NCBI RefSeq assembly: GCF_005771525.1
Contig: NZ_VAVZ01000001.1
Location: forward strand, 95,843-159,842
Reading direction: 5' to 3'
Source of the DNA: Nesterenkonia salmonea
GTDB lineage: Bacteria > Actinomycetota > Actinomycetes > Actinomycetales > Micrococcaceae
DNA length: 64,000 nt
A program made the translations under genes and the position numbers. How positions within the stretch are numbered: position 1 is the stretch's first letter; the number at the start of each line of letters is the position of its first letter. Under the pieces are notes generated by a model, which was not told where the DNA came from, did not search any database, and saw nothing but the letters and a program-made list of their open reading frames with translations. This document shows positions 1 to 8,257 of this stretch, piece by piece.

Positions 1-1074
1 TGCCGCAGGGATGGCTTCGTGACGCACACGCCGTAGATGCTGTGGGTTCTCCAGGTTGTGCGCCGCAACGCGCGCTTCATGGTTGGCCACGTGTTTGAGC
101 ATGGGAGCAGACGAGATGTCTCCGATGGCGTAGACGCCCTCGACTGGCTCTCCGTCTATCTGGACTCGGAGGTACTCATCCACTGCGATCCGACCGTCAG
201 GGTGAAGGTCAAGCCCTGCATCTGCCGCTCCTACCGAATCGCTGTTGGGCACCCGCCCGATGGCAATGAGCACCGTGTCAGCCTGCACCTCTTCGGCACG
301 GCCGTCTGAGGTCACCAGCTGGGCGGTGACTCCGCCGTGGGCGTCTTCGACGATGCCCGCGAGGGTCCTTTGGTAGCGAACTGACCAGTTCGCTTCCGCC
401 TGGGCGGAGTAGGCCTCGGAGATCTCCTGATCCAGCTGGTTCATCAACCCGACGCTGCGGTTGATCTGAGTCACCTCTGATCCGAGTCCGGAGAAGATGC
501 CCGCGAATTCACAGGCGATATACCCGCCCCCGACGATCAGTATTCTCCTTGGAAGTTCGTCGATGCGCATGATGGTATCCGAGGTGTGGACCTGTGGGAG
601 CTCAATACCTGGCACATCTGGAAGCACCGGGCGGGAACCAGCGGCGATGACCATCTGCTCAGCGGTGACCTCGTTACCTGAGGTGGTGCGGAAAGACCGG
701 GGACTGGTCAGCGTGACACGCTCCGCAATGAGGTCCACATTCTCCAAACGGTCACGGTAGTCGCGTCCGCCGGCGGAGATCGCATCAATCCGGCTGAAGA
801 TGCGGTCCCTGATAGCTGGCCAATCGGCGTGTTCGGTGGTCATCGTGACGCCGAGACGTGCCGCCTCCTCCGGGGCCCTCGCCAGGGCAGCGGGGCGGAC
901 ATACATCTTGGTGGGGATGCACCCGACGTTGAGGCAGGTTCCGCCGAAAGCCCCGGTGGACGGGATTCCCTGATCAGCCAGGGCAACCCGTTTCTGGTCC
1001 CAGTAGGGAGTGATCAAAGAGTTCCCAGAGCCGGAGCCAATGATCGCGAGGTCATAGGGTCCCACAGGGTTCAT
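1..1074 (-). CDS. mtr: Mycothione reductase, C-terminus beyond the window edge
   Basis: This is a FAD- and NAD(P)H-dependent disulfide reductase that would recycle oxidised mycothiol, the low-molecular-weight thiol of actinobacteria, in the cytoplasm. The first 358 codons are visible. An N-terminal dinucleotide-binding motif (GSGSGNS, residues 13-19) is followed by the redox-active pair GTCLNVGC with Cys47 and Cys52. A second nucleotide-binding GGGY motif and the 'YAIGDISS' FAD motif with 'KHVANHEARV' follow. The spacing and the 'CIPTKMYV' sequence fit mycothione reductase better than lipoamide dehydrogenase. The dimerisation domain with the catalytic His-Glu lies off the left edge. The ATG overlaps the stop of the upstream ParA-like gene (ATGA), so the two are probably translationally coupled. 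A mercuric or other flavin disulfide reductase is the alternative. Confidence 0.85.
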   Translation of the reverse strand, partial: MNPVGPYDLAIIGSGSGNSLITPYWDQKRVALADQGIPSTGAFGGTCLNVGCIPTKMYVRPAALARAPEEAARLGVTMTTEHADWPAIRDRIFSRIDAISAGGRDYRDRLENVDLIAERVTLTSPRSFRTTSGNEVTAEQMVIAAGSRPVLPDVPGIELPQVHTSDTIMRIDELPRRILIVGGGYIACEFAGIFSGLGSEVTQINRSVGLMNQLDQEISEAYSAQAEANWSVRYQRTLAGIVEDAHGGVTAQLVTSDGRAEEVQADTVLIAIGRVPNSDSVGAADAGLDLHPDGRIAVDEYLRVQIDGEPVEGVYAIGDISSAPMLKHVANHEARVAAHNLENPQHLRRVRHEAIPAA

Positions 1075-1877
1075 GAGGACAGGTTCTTAGCTGGAACGAG
1101 CTGCTTGATGAGTTCATCGAAGCTCTTAGCCATATCGCGCACCTGATCACCTGGCCACTGGTGAACGGGATAGGCCGCCCCCTGGATCTGCTGCCAGTGG
1201 GGGTTCTCCTCCAGCACGGGAAGCATGAGCTTATCAGCGTAGAGCCGTTCCATTTCCAGCAGCCGGTATTCGTGTTCGGCGGAGTCAGCCCGGGCCCTGT
1301 TGACGACGACGCCGGCTTGAGTCAGCTGGGGGGCGAACTCGTTGGAGAACATTCTGATGGCACGCATGGTCCGCTCGGTGCCCGCGACGGAGAAGAGGGA
1401 AGGTTCGGCAACGAGCAATACTTGGTGGGACGCCGCCCAGGCGATTCTGGTGAGTCCGGAGAGTGAGGGCGGGCAGTCGACCAGCACCAGGTCATACCCG
1501 CTGAGGCCGTCAACGAGGCTTTTGAGCCGTTTCATATCCCGTGGGCGAATATCGGGGCGGTCGAACGTCGCGGAGAGCGCGGAGCCCACCACAACGTCTA
1601 GCACAGCGGTTTTCTGCTTTTCCGGGTCCAGAAGGTCCAGCCAACCTGACCGGACTACATGGTCAGCGATCTTCGCCTTACGTGACTCTTTCAGCAGTTG
1701 GCCGGCCTCGCGTCCTGTACCCCGGGCAACGCTGAGGCCTGTAGTGGCGTCGGCGTGCGGGTCAAGGTCAATCACGAGGGTCTTGACGCCTCTGTTGAGG
1801 GCCGCTGACGCCAAACCCATGGTGACCGAGGTCTTGCCGACCCCGCCTTTCAGACTGGACACACTGAGAATCTGCAC
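1071..1877 (-). CDS. ParA/Soj-family ATPase, orphan
   Basis: This is a 268-residue deviant Walker ATPase of the ParA/MinD superfamily, which dimerises on ATP and positions cargo on the nucleoid or membrane. The deviant Walker A motif KGGVGKTS lies at residues 10-17. Walker A' (VIDLDPHADAT) is near 35-45 and Walker B (LVLVDCPP) near 130. No parB or parS is nearby, and the chromosome-partition parA normally sits near the origin, so this is an orphan of unknown cargo. It comes after the merR-bfn-ftsR-garA block on the same strand, and its stop codon overlaps the mtr start. The ATG is the first codon before the conserved beta-strand 'ILSVSSLKGGVG'. Confidence 0.85.
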   Translation of the reverse strand: MQILSVSSLKGGVGKTSVTMGLASAALNRGVKTLVIDLDPHADATTGLSVARGTGREAGQLLKESRKAKIADHVVRSGWLDLLDPEKQKTAVLDVVVGSALSATFDRPDIRPRDMKRLKSLVDGLSGYDLVLVDCPPSLSGLTRIAWAASHQVLLVAEPSLFSVAGTERTMRAIRMFSNEFAPQLTQAGVVVNRARADSAEHEYRLLEMERLYADKLMLPVLEENPHWQQIQGAAYPVHQWPGDQVRDMAKSFDELIKQLVPAKNLSS

Positions 1878-1948
1878 GGTTTCATCCTAATGCTGAAGAC
1901 GGCCACGCAGGAGGACCTGCGTGGAAAGGGCGGGGGTTTGACAGGTGG

Positions 1949-2278
1949 CTAGGACACTTTCATCTCGCCCATCTCATCCCATCCCTCGGCCTCGACCGTC
2001 TGGGAGATGATGCGCGGGGTGGCGGCCAGTGCATTGTGCATAGGTCCGTCTGGATCAATTGCTGCCTGAAAGTGATCAGAAGTCACGTGGGCTTCTGCTG
2101 CGTCATCGTCGAAGCCCTCGACCAGCACAAACTCGTTGGGGTCCTCTACGCCGCGGGACCATTCGAAGAATTTGTTCCCGGGCTCGGCACGTGTGGCTTC
2201 AGTGAACTCCCGAACAATCTGGGGCCACTGGTCGGCGTGCGAGGGCTTGACGGGGAACTTGACGACAATAAGGATCAT
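1949..2278 (-). CDS. Antibiotic biosynthesis monooxygenase (ABM) / quinol monooxygenase-like protein
   Basis: This 109-residue single-domain protein has a ferredoxin-like fold typical of the ABM superfamily. It starts with the beta-strand 'ILIVVKFPVKP' and carries 'EPGNKFFEWSRGVEDPNEFVLVEGFDD' split over two strands, the pattern of YgiN-type putative quinol monooxygenases. Such proteins are small cytoplasmic dimers. The physiological substrate is usually unknown and cannot be deduced here. The gene lies between the ParA-like gene and a MerR regulator on the same strand, with gaps of about 60-70 bp on either side, so it may or may not share their transcript. Its length is normal for the family. 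Confidence 0.75.
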   Translation of the reverse strand: MILIVVKFPVKPSHADQWPQIVREFTEATRAEPGNKFFEWSRGVEDPNEFVLVEGFDDDAAEAHVTSDHFQAAIDPDGPMHNALAATPRIISQTVEAEGWDEMGEMKVS

Positions 2279-2340
2279 CGGCGCGGACCTTCCCTGTAGT
2301 GGTGACGTTGGCGTGAACCTGAGTTATGCGGCCATGGCAG

Positions 2341-2949
2341 TCATGACGCCTGCTGGCGCTTGGCCCGAAGCCGAGAGAACTCATCCATAGCGGTCGCCAC
2401 GGATGGTTCTTCCGACACCGCCTCAGGGGCTTCACTGCGCTCACGGGGTAGTTCGGCGAGACTGCCTTCGACTTCACGCCAGACACGACCGACGGCGATT
2501 CCGAACACTCCCTGTCCACCCTGGACGAGGTCGATCACCTCATCGGTGGAGGTACATTCGTAGACGCTCGCTCCGTCAGACATCAGCGTAATCTCAGCGA
2601 GGTCTTCCACTCCGCGTTCACGCAAGTGTTCGATCGCCGCACGGATCTGCTGCAGGGAAACCCCAGTGTCCAGCAGCCGCTTGACGACCTTGAGAACCAG
2701 AACGTCCCGGAATGAGTAGAGCCTGGCGGATCCGGATCCGGAGGCATTGCGCAACGTTGGCTCAACGAGCTTAGTACGAGCCCAGTAGTCCAGCTGACGG
2801 TAGGTGATACCGGCCGCCGAACACGCAACCGGTCCCCGGTATCCCATGTCCTCATCCAGGTCAGGTAAACCGTCGTTGAACAGGGTGTCCTGAGCCGGGG
2901 GGCAGGAGTGGTGTCGGGTGCGCGGTAGTTCAGCGCGTTGGTCCTTCAC
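2341..2949 (-). CDS. MerR-family transcriptional regulator (Rv1830-like)
   Basis: This 202-residue protein has a MerR-type winged helix near residues 40-110: 'GPVACSAAGITYRQLDYWART' is the recognition segment and 'LQQIRAAIEHLRERG' the start of the dimerisation helix. There is no obvious metal-binding cysteine cluster, so it is probably not a metal sensor. The second MerR gene after a bifunctional nuclease matches the mycobacterial order Rv1826-Rv1830, where this position is held by Rv1830. The GTG start is preceded by AGAGAGG at a 7-nt spacing. The first 30 residues are low in conservation signals and the true start could be a little downstream. Its targets are not visible from the sequence. 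Confidence 0.8.
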   Translation of the reverse strand: MKDQRAELPRTRHHSCPPAQDTLFNDGLPDLDEDMGYRGPVACSAAGITYRQLDYWARTKLVEPTLRNASGSGSARLYSFRDVLVLKVVKRLLDTGVSLQQIRAAIEHLRERGVEDLAEITLMSDGASVYECTSTDEVIDLVQGGQGVFGIAVGRVWREVEGSLAELPRERSEAPEAVSEEPSVATAMDEFSRLRAKRQQAS

Positions 2950-3056
2950 TCAGGCACCTCTCTGGTGGTGTGCGTCACGTCGTATCGGATCACTGTGGCC
3001 AGTCTATCCGCGTCGAGTCTTCTTGTGGTGGCAGGAGCCCTCAGTCTCGGCGTGTC

Positions 3057-3614
3057 TCATGACCTGCCGAAGTCTTCGGGGTCGGCATCGCTGAGGTACT
3101 TCTGAAATTCGCGAATCTCATCCTCTGAGATAGGACCTTTGCCTGCCAGGTGCTCAGCTTCAGCCCTGGCTGCGGGCGTGGGCTCGCTCTGCGAGGTCTT
3201 ATAGCGAGGAGTCACGGAGACCGCTTCCAGCGTTGAGCGGGCCATAGTGACCGGGCATTGGGCGCGCACAGCCACCGCGATAGCGTCAGAGGCTCGCGCG
3301 TCAATGGTGTTGCCGGTGTTGAGCCGGACATAGCCCGCGTAGGTACTCATATCGAGAAGTCTGATCTCAACGGCAGCGATACCCCTGCCGAAGCTCTCCA
3401 GCACGTTAGTGAGCAGATCGTGCGTCATGGGACGAGGAGGGACTTCTCCCTGGAGAGCTCGCGCCACAGCAGCGGCCTCAGCTGGGCCGACGACGACGGC
3501 CACATGGAACGTCTCTGTGCCAGGTTCGGCACCGCGCAGAATCAGCACAGGTTGATTGTTGGGCAGCTCAACACGAACACCCATCACCTCTAGTCGAACC
3601 TGCGCATCATCCAT
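3057..3614 (-). CDS. Bifunctional nuclease family protein (DUF151)
   Basis: This 185-residue protein has a BFN (DUF151) domain over residues 1-135. Diagnostic segments are 'MGVRVELPNNQPVLILRG', 'RPMTHDLLTNVLESFG' and 'IDARASDAIAVAVRAQCPV'. The family has reported DNase and RNase activity in plants, but its bacterial role is poorly defined. The acidic C-terminal tail (residues 140-185) is less conserved. The gene sits between two MerR genes as in mycobacteria (Rv1829 position). No Shine-Dalgarno sequence precedes the ATG. Instead TACACT lies 7 nt upstream, which fits a -10 box producing a leaderless transcript. Confidence 0.85.
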   Translation of the reverse strand: MDDAQVRLEVMGVRVELPNNQPVLILRGAEPGTETFHVAVVVGPAEAAAVARALQGEVPPRPMTHDLLTNVLESFGRGIAAVEIRLLDMSTYAGYVRLNTGNTIDARASDAIAVAVRAQCPVTMARSTLEAVSVTPRYKTSQSEPTPAARAEAEHLAGKGPISEDEIREFQKYLSDADPEDFGRS

Positions 3615-3630
3615 TATTCAAGTGTATGCC
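3615..3630 (-). promoter_or_regulatory. Candidate leaderless promoter of the bifunctional nuclease gene
   Basis: On the minus strand TACACT is followed by TGAATA and then directly by the ATG at 3614. This is the TAnnnT-N6/7-start arrangement expected of a leaderless actinobacterial mRNA. No -35 box or ribosome binding site is evident. Confidence 0.4.
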
Positions 3631-3659
3631 TGTCGAGCCGGCCGAGGAGTCCAGTGTCC

Positions 3660-4415
3660 TCAACGACGGTCGATTTTCTCCACTGCCGCGTCCATGATGG
3701 AGGCGCGCAGCTCTTTGAGGCACTGCAGCATTTCTTTCGAGGATTCAGCGACTCGCGCACGCGCCGCAGCGTCTTTCCGAGCTGCCTGCGGGGCCATGGC
3801 GCGTCCTATGAGATCAAGCTCGGCGTCAGCGGATCGGCGAAGTGTCACCAGGTGTTTTGGCTCCAACCCGTAGCGCGCCAAGACTCGGACAGCTTTCACC
3901 GCTTTGAGGTCATGATGACTGTAGTTGCCCTGGGCGTCCGCCGTGATGATGCGGAATTTCTCCAGAGTGTCGAGCATGCCGCGGGTCGCTCCCGAGAGGG
4001 CGCGCAGTTCTTTGCGGCTCATTGGACGGCTGCGCCCCGTGATCTGTGCGGCCATCTCTCCCGTGACCTCACGAGGGCCGACAGGAGCTGACTCTGGGAG
4101 CGCTTCGGGCTTCTCCCCCACGTCTATGGCGTCCATTGTTTGCTTAATGACGTCCAATGGCATGTACCGGTCGCGCTGCAGCGCAAGGATGAAGCGCAGG
4201 CGTTCGACGTCGGCTGCGGAGTACTTACGGTAACCCGATTGGGTTCGCGCGGGCTCCACGAGGTCGCGTTCTTCCAGGAACCTCAGTTTCGATGCTGAGA
4301 GATCCGGAAATTCGCGCTGTAGTTCACGCAGCACTTCAGAGATGGTGAAGACATGGGAATTGGCAGGCCCGGCCTTCTCAGCCGGCTTAGGCTGACGAGC
4401 AGGTGTTGCACTCAC
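3660..4415 (-). CDS. ftsR: MerR-family regulator FtsR (Rv1828 type)
   Basis: This 251-residue protein has an N-terminal MerR helix-turn-helix at about residues 22-95: 'TISEVLRELQREFPDLSASKLRFLEERDLVEPART' followed by 'SGYRKYSAADVERLRFILALQRD'. Its C-terminal region lacks metal-binding cysteines. The gene directly downstream of garA matches Rv1828 of M. tuberculosis and FtsR of Corynebacterium glutamicum, which activates ftsZ transcription; that role is inferred by position and motif. The start is GTG with AGAGG about 9 nt upstream. The gene lies in the conserved gcvH-garA-ftsR-bfn-merR run, all on the minus strand. Confidence 0.8.
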   Translation of the reverse strand: MSATPARQPKPAEKAGPANSHVFTISEVLRELQREFPDLSASKLRFLEERDLVEPARTQSGYRKYSAADVERLRFILALQRDRYMPLDVIKQTMDAIDVGEKPEALPESAPVGPREVTGEMAAQITGRSRPMSRKELRALSGATRGMLDTLEKFRIITADAQGNYSHHDLKAVKAVRVLARYGLEPKHLVTLRRSADAELDLIGRAMAPQAARKDAAARARVAESSKEMLQCLKELRASIMDAAVEKIDRR

Positions 4416-4513
4416 GGGCGCATCCTCTTTCAGGTTCAGGGGAAGGAAAGAAGTCAGCCTCAGAATAACGTGCGAATCGCCGAAGTCCGATCATTTGTCC
4501 ATTGCCGGAGGTT

Positions 4514-4954
4514 TCAGTCGCCTCCGGAGTAGAACGTGAGGCGGAATTTGCCGACCTGAACTTCGTCGCTTGTGGTGAGTGTGTAGTGATCTACACGGTC
4601 ATGATTGACGTAGGTTCCGTTGAGGCTGCCGAGGTCCTCGACGTCGAAACCACGCTCATCCCGGTTGATCTTCACATGGCGCCGAGAGACGGTCACATCG
4701 TCGAGGAAGATGTCTGCCTCGGGGTGGCGACCCACGATGGTTTCGTCTTTATCGAGGAGGAAACGCGCGCCCTGGTTCGCCCCGGTGTGGGCTATGAGCA
4801 GGGCGGAGTTCTTGGGCAGGGCGCTGATGGCAGCGATGTCCTGCTCCGAGAGGTTGGCTTCCGGTGGGCCAGTGTTCGCCGGTGGCAGCGCAATGGAGGT
4901 TGACTCCGCCGCGCTCTCCGGGGCGGAATGCTGATGGTCGTTCGGCTCAGTCAC
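4514..4954 (-). CDS. garA: FHA-domain regulator GarA/OdhI
   Basis: GarA (OdhI) is a cytoplasmic phosphoprotein that inhibits 2-oxoglutarate dehydrogenase and redirects glutamate metabolism when unphosphorylated. The FHA domain covers the C-terminal 90 residues, with 'GRHPEADIFLDDVTVSRRH' and 'VEDLGSLNGTYVN' carrying the phosphothreonine-binding Arg, Ser and Asn. The N-terminal phosphorylation segment is ESTS (residues 17-20) rather than the usual ETTS, so the Thr used by PknB-type kinases is kept and the neighbouring Thr becomes Ser. I chose the GTG at 4954 because AGGAGGGA lies 5-6 nt upstream. ATG codons 9 and 13 codons further upstream fall within or before that ribosome binding site. The protein is 146 residues. 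Confidence 0.88.
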   Translation of the reverse strand: MTEPNDHQHSAPESAAESTSIALPPANTGPPEANLSEQDIAAISALPKNSALLIAHTGANQGARFLLDKDETIVGRHPEADIFLDDVTVSRRHVKINRDERGFDVEDLGSLNGTYVNHDRVDHYTLTTSDEVQVGKFRLTFYSGGD

Positions 4955-5067
4955 CAGTCCCTCCTCTCTATGCATAGTGGGGTGCGGTGGCACCTGAGAT
5001 CTTGACGGATATTCTGGTCGATTCAGGACCGAACCCCGGGTAACAACTATATAACAGGCTGCCCAGT

Positions 5068-5454
5068 TCAGCCCACTTGCTGGGTGTAGTCCTCCGCGCT
5101 GAGGAGGTCGTCAATCCCGGAGGCGTCTGCGAGCTTCACTTCGAAGAGCCATCCGGCGCCGTAGGGGTCGGAATTGATGACCTGGGGCTTGTCGTCGAGC
5201 TCTTCGTTGACAGCGGTGATTTCACCTGCCACGGGGGCGAAGATGTCCGAGACCGACTTTGTGGACTCCACCTCTCCGACCACGTCGCCGGCCGCGACGG
5301 TGGCCCCCACTTCTGGGTGCTCTACGTACACCACTTCACCGAGGGCATCTTGTGCGAAGTCCGTGATGCCGATGCGCACCACACCCTCGGCTTCGGCTGA
5401 GGAAATCCACTCGTGCTCTGCGCTGTACTTCAGCTCGGCGGGGATGCTGCTCAT
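5068..5454 (-). CDS. gcvH: Glycine cleavage system H protein
   Basis: GcvH is the lipoyl carrier that shuttles the aminomethyl group between the P, T and L proteins of glycine cleavage. The protein is 128 residues, the normal length. The lipoylation motif is GEVESTKSVSD with the modified lysine at Lys66, and 'HEWI' near the N-terminus and 'ITDFAQDALGEVVYVEHP' are family hallmarks. Other gcv genes are absent from the window, as is common in actinobacteria where gcvH travels with garA. A GGAG lies 9 nt before the ATG. The gene is the first of the minus-strand run that continues through garA and ftsR. Confidence 0.93.
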   Translation of the reverse strand: MSSIPAELKYSAEHEWISSAEAEGVVRIGITDFAQDALGEVVYVEHPEVGATVAAGDVVGEVESTKSVSDIFAPVAGEITAVNEELDDKPQVINSDPYGAGWLFEVKLADASGIDDLLSAEDYTQQVG

Positions 5455-5536
5455 CGTGTGGGCTCCTTCGAAGTGGCGGGAGAAACGTGTACCGAGGACA
5501 ACTTAGCACCCTGTCGGGCGTGTCGCAGGCCCGTGG

Positions 5537-6193
5537 TCATCCCAGGATGCCTTCGCGGATCGCGCGCAGCACAGCATTGGTGCGATCCCGAGCCCCGAGC
5601 TTGATCAGGATCGACGAGATGTGGTTCTTGACAGTCCCCTCTGCCAAGTGGATCAGCTCTGCGACCTGCCGGTTCGAATATCCTTCAGCGACCAGACGAA
5701 GCACCTCCACTTCACGCTCCGTGAGGCGTTCAACGACTAGGCCGGCAGCCCCTGTCGGAGGCGGAGAGGCCCGGATCGCTCGCACCAGCCGGTCTGTGAT
5801 GGAGGGGGCGATGAGCGTGCCACCGTTGGCGAGTGCATGGACTGCCTGAGCGAGTTGGTCTACGGTGACGTCTTTGAGCAGATAGCCGCGGGCTCCGGCG
5901 CGGAGGGCATCGAGCACCAGAGTGTCGTCGTCGAAAGTGGTCAGCACCAGCACGGGGATGTCACAGCTCTGCTCCTGGAGCTTGTGAAGAAGCCACAAGC
6001 CGTCGTACTTCGGCATGCGCAGATCCAGCAGAACCACCTGAGGGGCGCTCGTTTCGATTGCGGCGAGCGCTTCTGAGCCGTCGCCTGCTTCTGCCACCAC
6101 GTTGATCCCGCCGAGTTCCAGTAATGTGCGAATCCCATGGCGCACCAGCGTTTGGTCATCGACTACGAGAACGCGCACCGACGGCGCAGTCAT
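5537..6193 (-). CDS. NarL/LuxR-family response regulator
   Basis: This 218-residue response regulator has a receiver domain at about 1-120 and a LuxR-type helix-turn-helix at about 150-215. Asp57 in 'VVLLDLRMP' is the phosphoacceptor, with the acidic pair Asp12-Asp13 at 'VVDDQ' and the Lys in 'LLKDVT'. The HTH reads 'LTEREVEVLRLVAEGYSN' followed by 'EGTVKNHISSILIKLG'. It is encoded 23 nt downstream of its sensor kinase. I placed the start at 'MTAPSVRVLVV' because the longer frame would overlap the kinase gene and add 27 residues foreign to the family. With the divergent ABC exporter next door, it likely controls export or a cell-envelope stress response. Confidence 0.87.
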   Translation of the reverse strand: MTAPSVRVLVVDDQTLVRHGIRTLLELGGINVVAEAGDGSEALAAIETSAPQVVLLDLRMPKYDGLWLLHKLQEQSCDIPVLVLTTFDDDTLVLDALRAGARGYLLKDVTVDQLAQAVHALANGGTLIAPSITDRLVRAIRASPPPTGAAGLVVERLTEREVEVLRLVAEGYSNRQVAELIHLAEGTVKNHISSILIKLGARDRTNAVLRAIREGILG

Positions 6194-6216
6194 GCTGTCG
6201 GTGAGGTCGTGCTCAC

Positions 6217-7395
6217 TCAATCGGTGGCCTGCTCTCCAGTTGGCGCTGTACCAAGTGGCACGCCGTGGAGACAAGGTAACCGGACTTCCACCGTGAAGTG
6301 CGGCGAACTGGTGATGCTGAGTCGGCCTCCGAGAAGTTCGACCCGCTCCCGCAGTCCGTTGAGACCATGACCGGGGGTGATGGTCTTCGGTGCCAGGCCG
6401 TCGTTGGAGCCGGAGAGCACTATGTGTGAGTCTTCCTGGGTGAGAACCAGGGATAGCTCGCGGGCTTCTGAGTGTTTAACGGTGTTGGTGATGATCTCCT
6501 GGGCGGCGCGCACCAGAGCAGCGCTCTGTTGGTCGTCAAGGGCGGCCGCACCAGAGGTCTCTACGTGGATCTCCAGGGAGGGAACAGCTGCTGCAAGCCG
6601 CTCCAGATGGCCTTGCACGTCGCCCTGTTCTGTCTCGCGCAACTCGCCTACCGTGTTGCGCACATCAGCCAGGAGGTGCTTAGCCACTTGGGCGGCTTGG
6701 TCGACATGCTCGGCGACGGATTGCGCCTGTGTGGTTGTCGACAGACGGTGTTTGGCCGCTTCCAGCTCCAGATTTAGGACTGTGAGCTGATGCCCCACCG
6801 CGTCATGAAGCTCCCGGGAAATGCGCAACCGCTCCGCGGTCTTGGCAGAGTCTTCCAGGAGGACGCTCGCCGCTTCGAGCTCAACGTTCTTCTGTTCCAG
6901 TTCTGCCCTCAGCGTCGTCTCTCGCCACAGTGCGAAGGTACTGAAGACCGCCGCTAAGTGAATGAACGCGTAGAACACAGTACTGGCGACGGATTCCACC
7001 AGGTCCACACCGTGGATCAGCTGCTGGATGACAAGCGCCAACAAATTGAGCACGACGACGCCCAACACTACGGGAATCGAGAGGAGATAACTGCCCACTG
7101 CTGCGATGACCACCAGGATCACGGCCAACATGCCCTGGTGAGGCATGGTGAGCAGCAGCGCCCAGGAACTGAGAAGCGCAGCAGAGTAGAGCGCCAGCTG
7201 GTGCCGACGGGAGAAGATCCCGCTAGCAGCGACGAACACGCTGACGAGGCAACCGAGCAATAACAGCACCCAGGCCCATATCGGGATAAACGGCTCAGAG
7301 CCGGCGAAGAGTGATAGCACACCAATACCCAGGCAGAGCACCAGAATGGCTGCACCTGAATATTCTTCCAAGCGGCGGTGGTCAAGGGTCATCAC
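6217..7395 (-). CDS. Sensor histidine kinase, NarL-partner type (HisKA_3)
   Basis: This 392-residue membrane kinase has about five predicted transmembrane segments in residues 12-155 and almost no extracellular domain, so it probably senses within the membrane. A short coiled coil follows at 160-190. The HisKA_3 phosphoacceptor is His197 in 'RISRELHDAVGHQLT'. The HATPase domain shows 'QEIITNTVKHS' (N box) and 'GHGLNGLRERVELLGG' (G box). It is cotranscribed with the response regulator and divergent from an ABC-2 exporter. Such kinase-regulator-exporter groups often answer cell-wall-active agents, but the signal here is unknown. Confidence 0.87.
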   Translation of the reverse strand: MMTLDHRRLEEYSGAAILVLCLGIGVLSLFAGSEPFIPIWAWVLLLLGCLVSVFVAASGIFSRRHQLALYSAALLSSWALLLTMPHQGMLAVILVVIAAVGSYLLSIPVVLGVVVLNLLALVIQQLIHGVDLVESVASTVFYAFIHLAAVFSTFALWRETTLRAELEQKNVELEAASVLLEDSAKTAERLRISRELHDAVGHQLTVLNLELEAAKHRLSTTTQAQSVAEHVDQAAQVAKHLLADVRNTVGELRETEQGDVQGHLERLAAAVPSLEIHVETSGAAALDDQQSAALVRAAQEIITNTVKHSEARELSLVLTQEDSHIVLSGSNDGLAPKTITPGHGLNGLRERVELLGGRLSITSSPHFTVEVRLPCLHGVPLGTAPTGEQATD

Positions 7396-7464
7396 CGCAA
7401 GCTTACTGAGTCCTTGATGGCCGCTGCAGTGCCGAAAGTCATGGCGAGCCTAGTGACTGTTGGC

Positions 7465-7479
7465 ACAGGTGATGCCTGT
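7465..7479. promoter_or_regulatory. Palindrome between the sensor kinase and exporter genes
   Basis: ACAGG and CCTGT arms are separated by 5 bp in the roughly 100 bp interval between the divergent kinase and ABC genes. It is positioned for regulation of the exporter, possibly by the adjacent response regulator. It is short enough to be chance. Confidence 0.3.
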
Positions 7480-7501
7480 CGCATCCGAGAAGACTGGGGC
7501 C

Positions 7502-8257
7502 ATGTCAAGCAGAAGCTCGCGCATAGCCATCACAGCTGACCGCCTGGTGAAGCGTTATAAAAAGAAGACCGCGGTCAACGACATCAGTCTGGAAATCCAC
7601 CATGGTGAGACCTTCGGCATTCTCGGCGCCAATGGCGCAGGAAAGACGACCACTGTGGAGATGCTCGCTGGGCTTCGCACTCCCACTGAAGGCACAGTGC
7701 GGATCTGGGGGCTTGATCCCTTAGCCGACCGGGCCAGAGTGCGACAGATCCTCGGGGTCCAATTGCAGCAGGCGTACATGCATGGAGCCCTCACTGCCCG
7801 CGAGTTGGTGGACCTCTACCGGAGTTTCTACCCGAATCCACTAGATGCAGAGCAGGCTCTGGCGATGGTGGACCTCCTGGATAAGGCAAAAACCAAGTTC
7901 GACAACCTCTCGGGAGGTCAGATGCAACGACTTTCCATAGCCTTGGCGCTCATAGGCCAACCCCAAGTGGTGATCCTCGATGAGCTCACCACAGGCCTGG
8001 ACCCCAGAGCCCGGCGCCGAATCTGGGCCACGATCGAGGCGCTGGAGGAACAGACGGTCATCCTGGTCAGTCACGCAATGGATGAGGTGGAGCGGCTCTG
8101 CAACCGGGTGGCTCTGATCGACGCCGGGCGCATCATCGCCCTGGGTTCACCTCAGGAGCTGCGCGAAAAAGCAGGGGCCGCCACACTGGAGGACGCCTTC
8201 GTGTCGCTGACCGGAAAACAGATCCACGACGAGGAGAACGAGGATTCAACACTATGA
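7502..8257 (+). CDS. ABC exporter ATP-binding protein
   Basis: This is a 251-residue ATPase subunit of an ABC-2 type exporter. Walker A is GANGAGKTTT, the signature is LSGGQMQRLS, and Walker B is 'VVILDELTTGLDPRARR', all in the order and spacing of drug or lipid exporters of the DrrA/NatA type. The start is uncertain: I prefer ATG 7502 ('MSSRSSRIAITA') with GAGAAG upstream over a TTG 14 codons earlier. The stop overlaps the permease start (ATGA). The gene is divergent from the two-component system, which probably regulates it. The substrate cannot be deduced. Confidence 0.87.
   Translation: MSSRSSRIAITADRLVKRYKKKTAVNDISLEIHHGETFGILGANGAGKTTTVEMLAGLRTPTEGTVRIWGLDPLADRARVRQILGVQLQQAYMHGALTARELVDLYRSFYPNPLDAEQALAMVDLLDKAKTKFDNLSGGQMQRLSIALALIGQPQVVILDELTTGLDPRARRRIWATIEALEEQTVILVSHAMDEVERLCNRVALIDAGRIIALGSPQELREKAGAATLEDAFVSLTGKQIHDEENEDSTL

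Noticed and set aside
1322..1890. Plus-strand frame antisense to the ParA-like gene
   Set aside because: The ParA frame carries all Walker motifs. The antisense product is Ser/Arg-rich low-complexity sequence typical of shadow frames.
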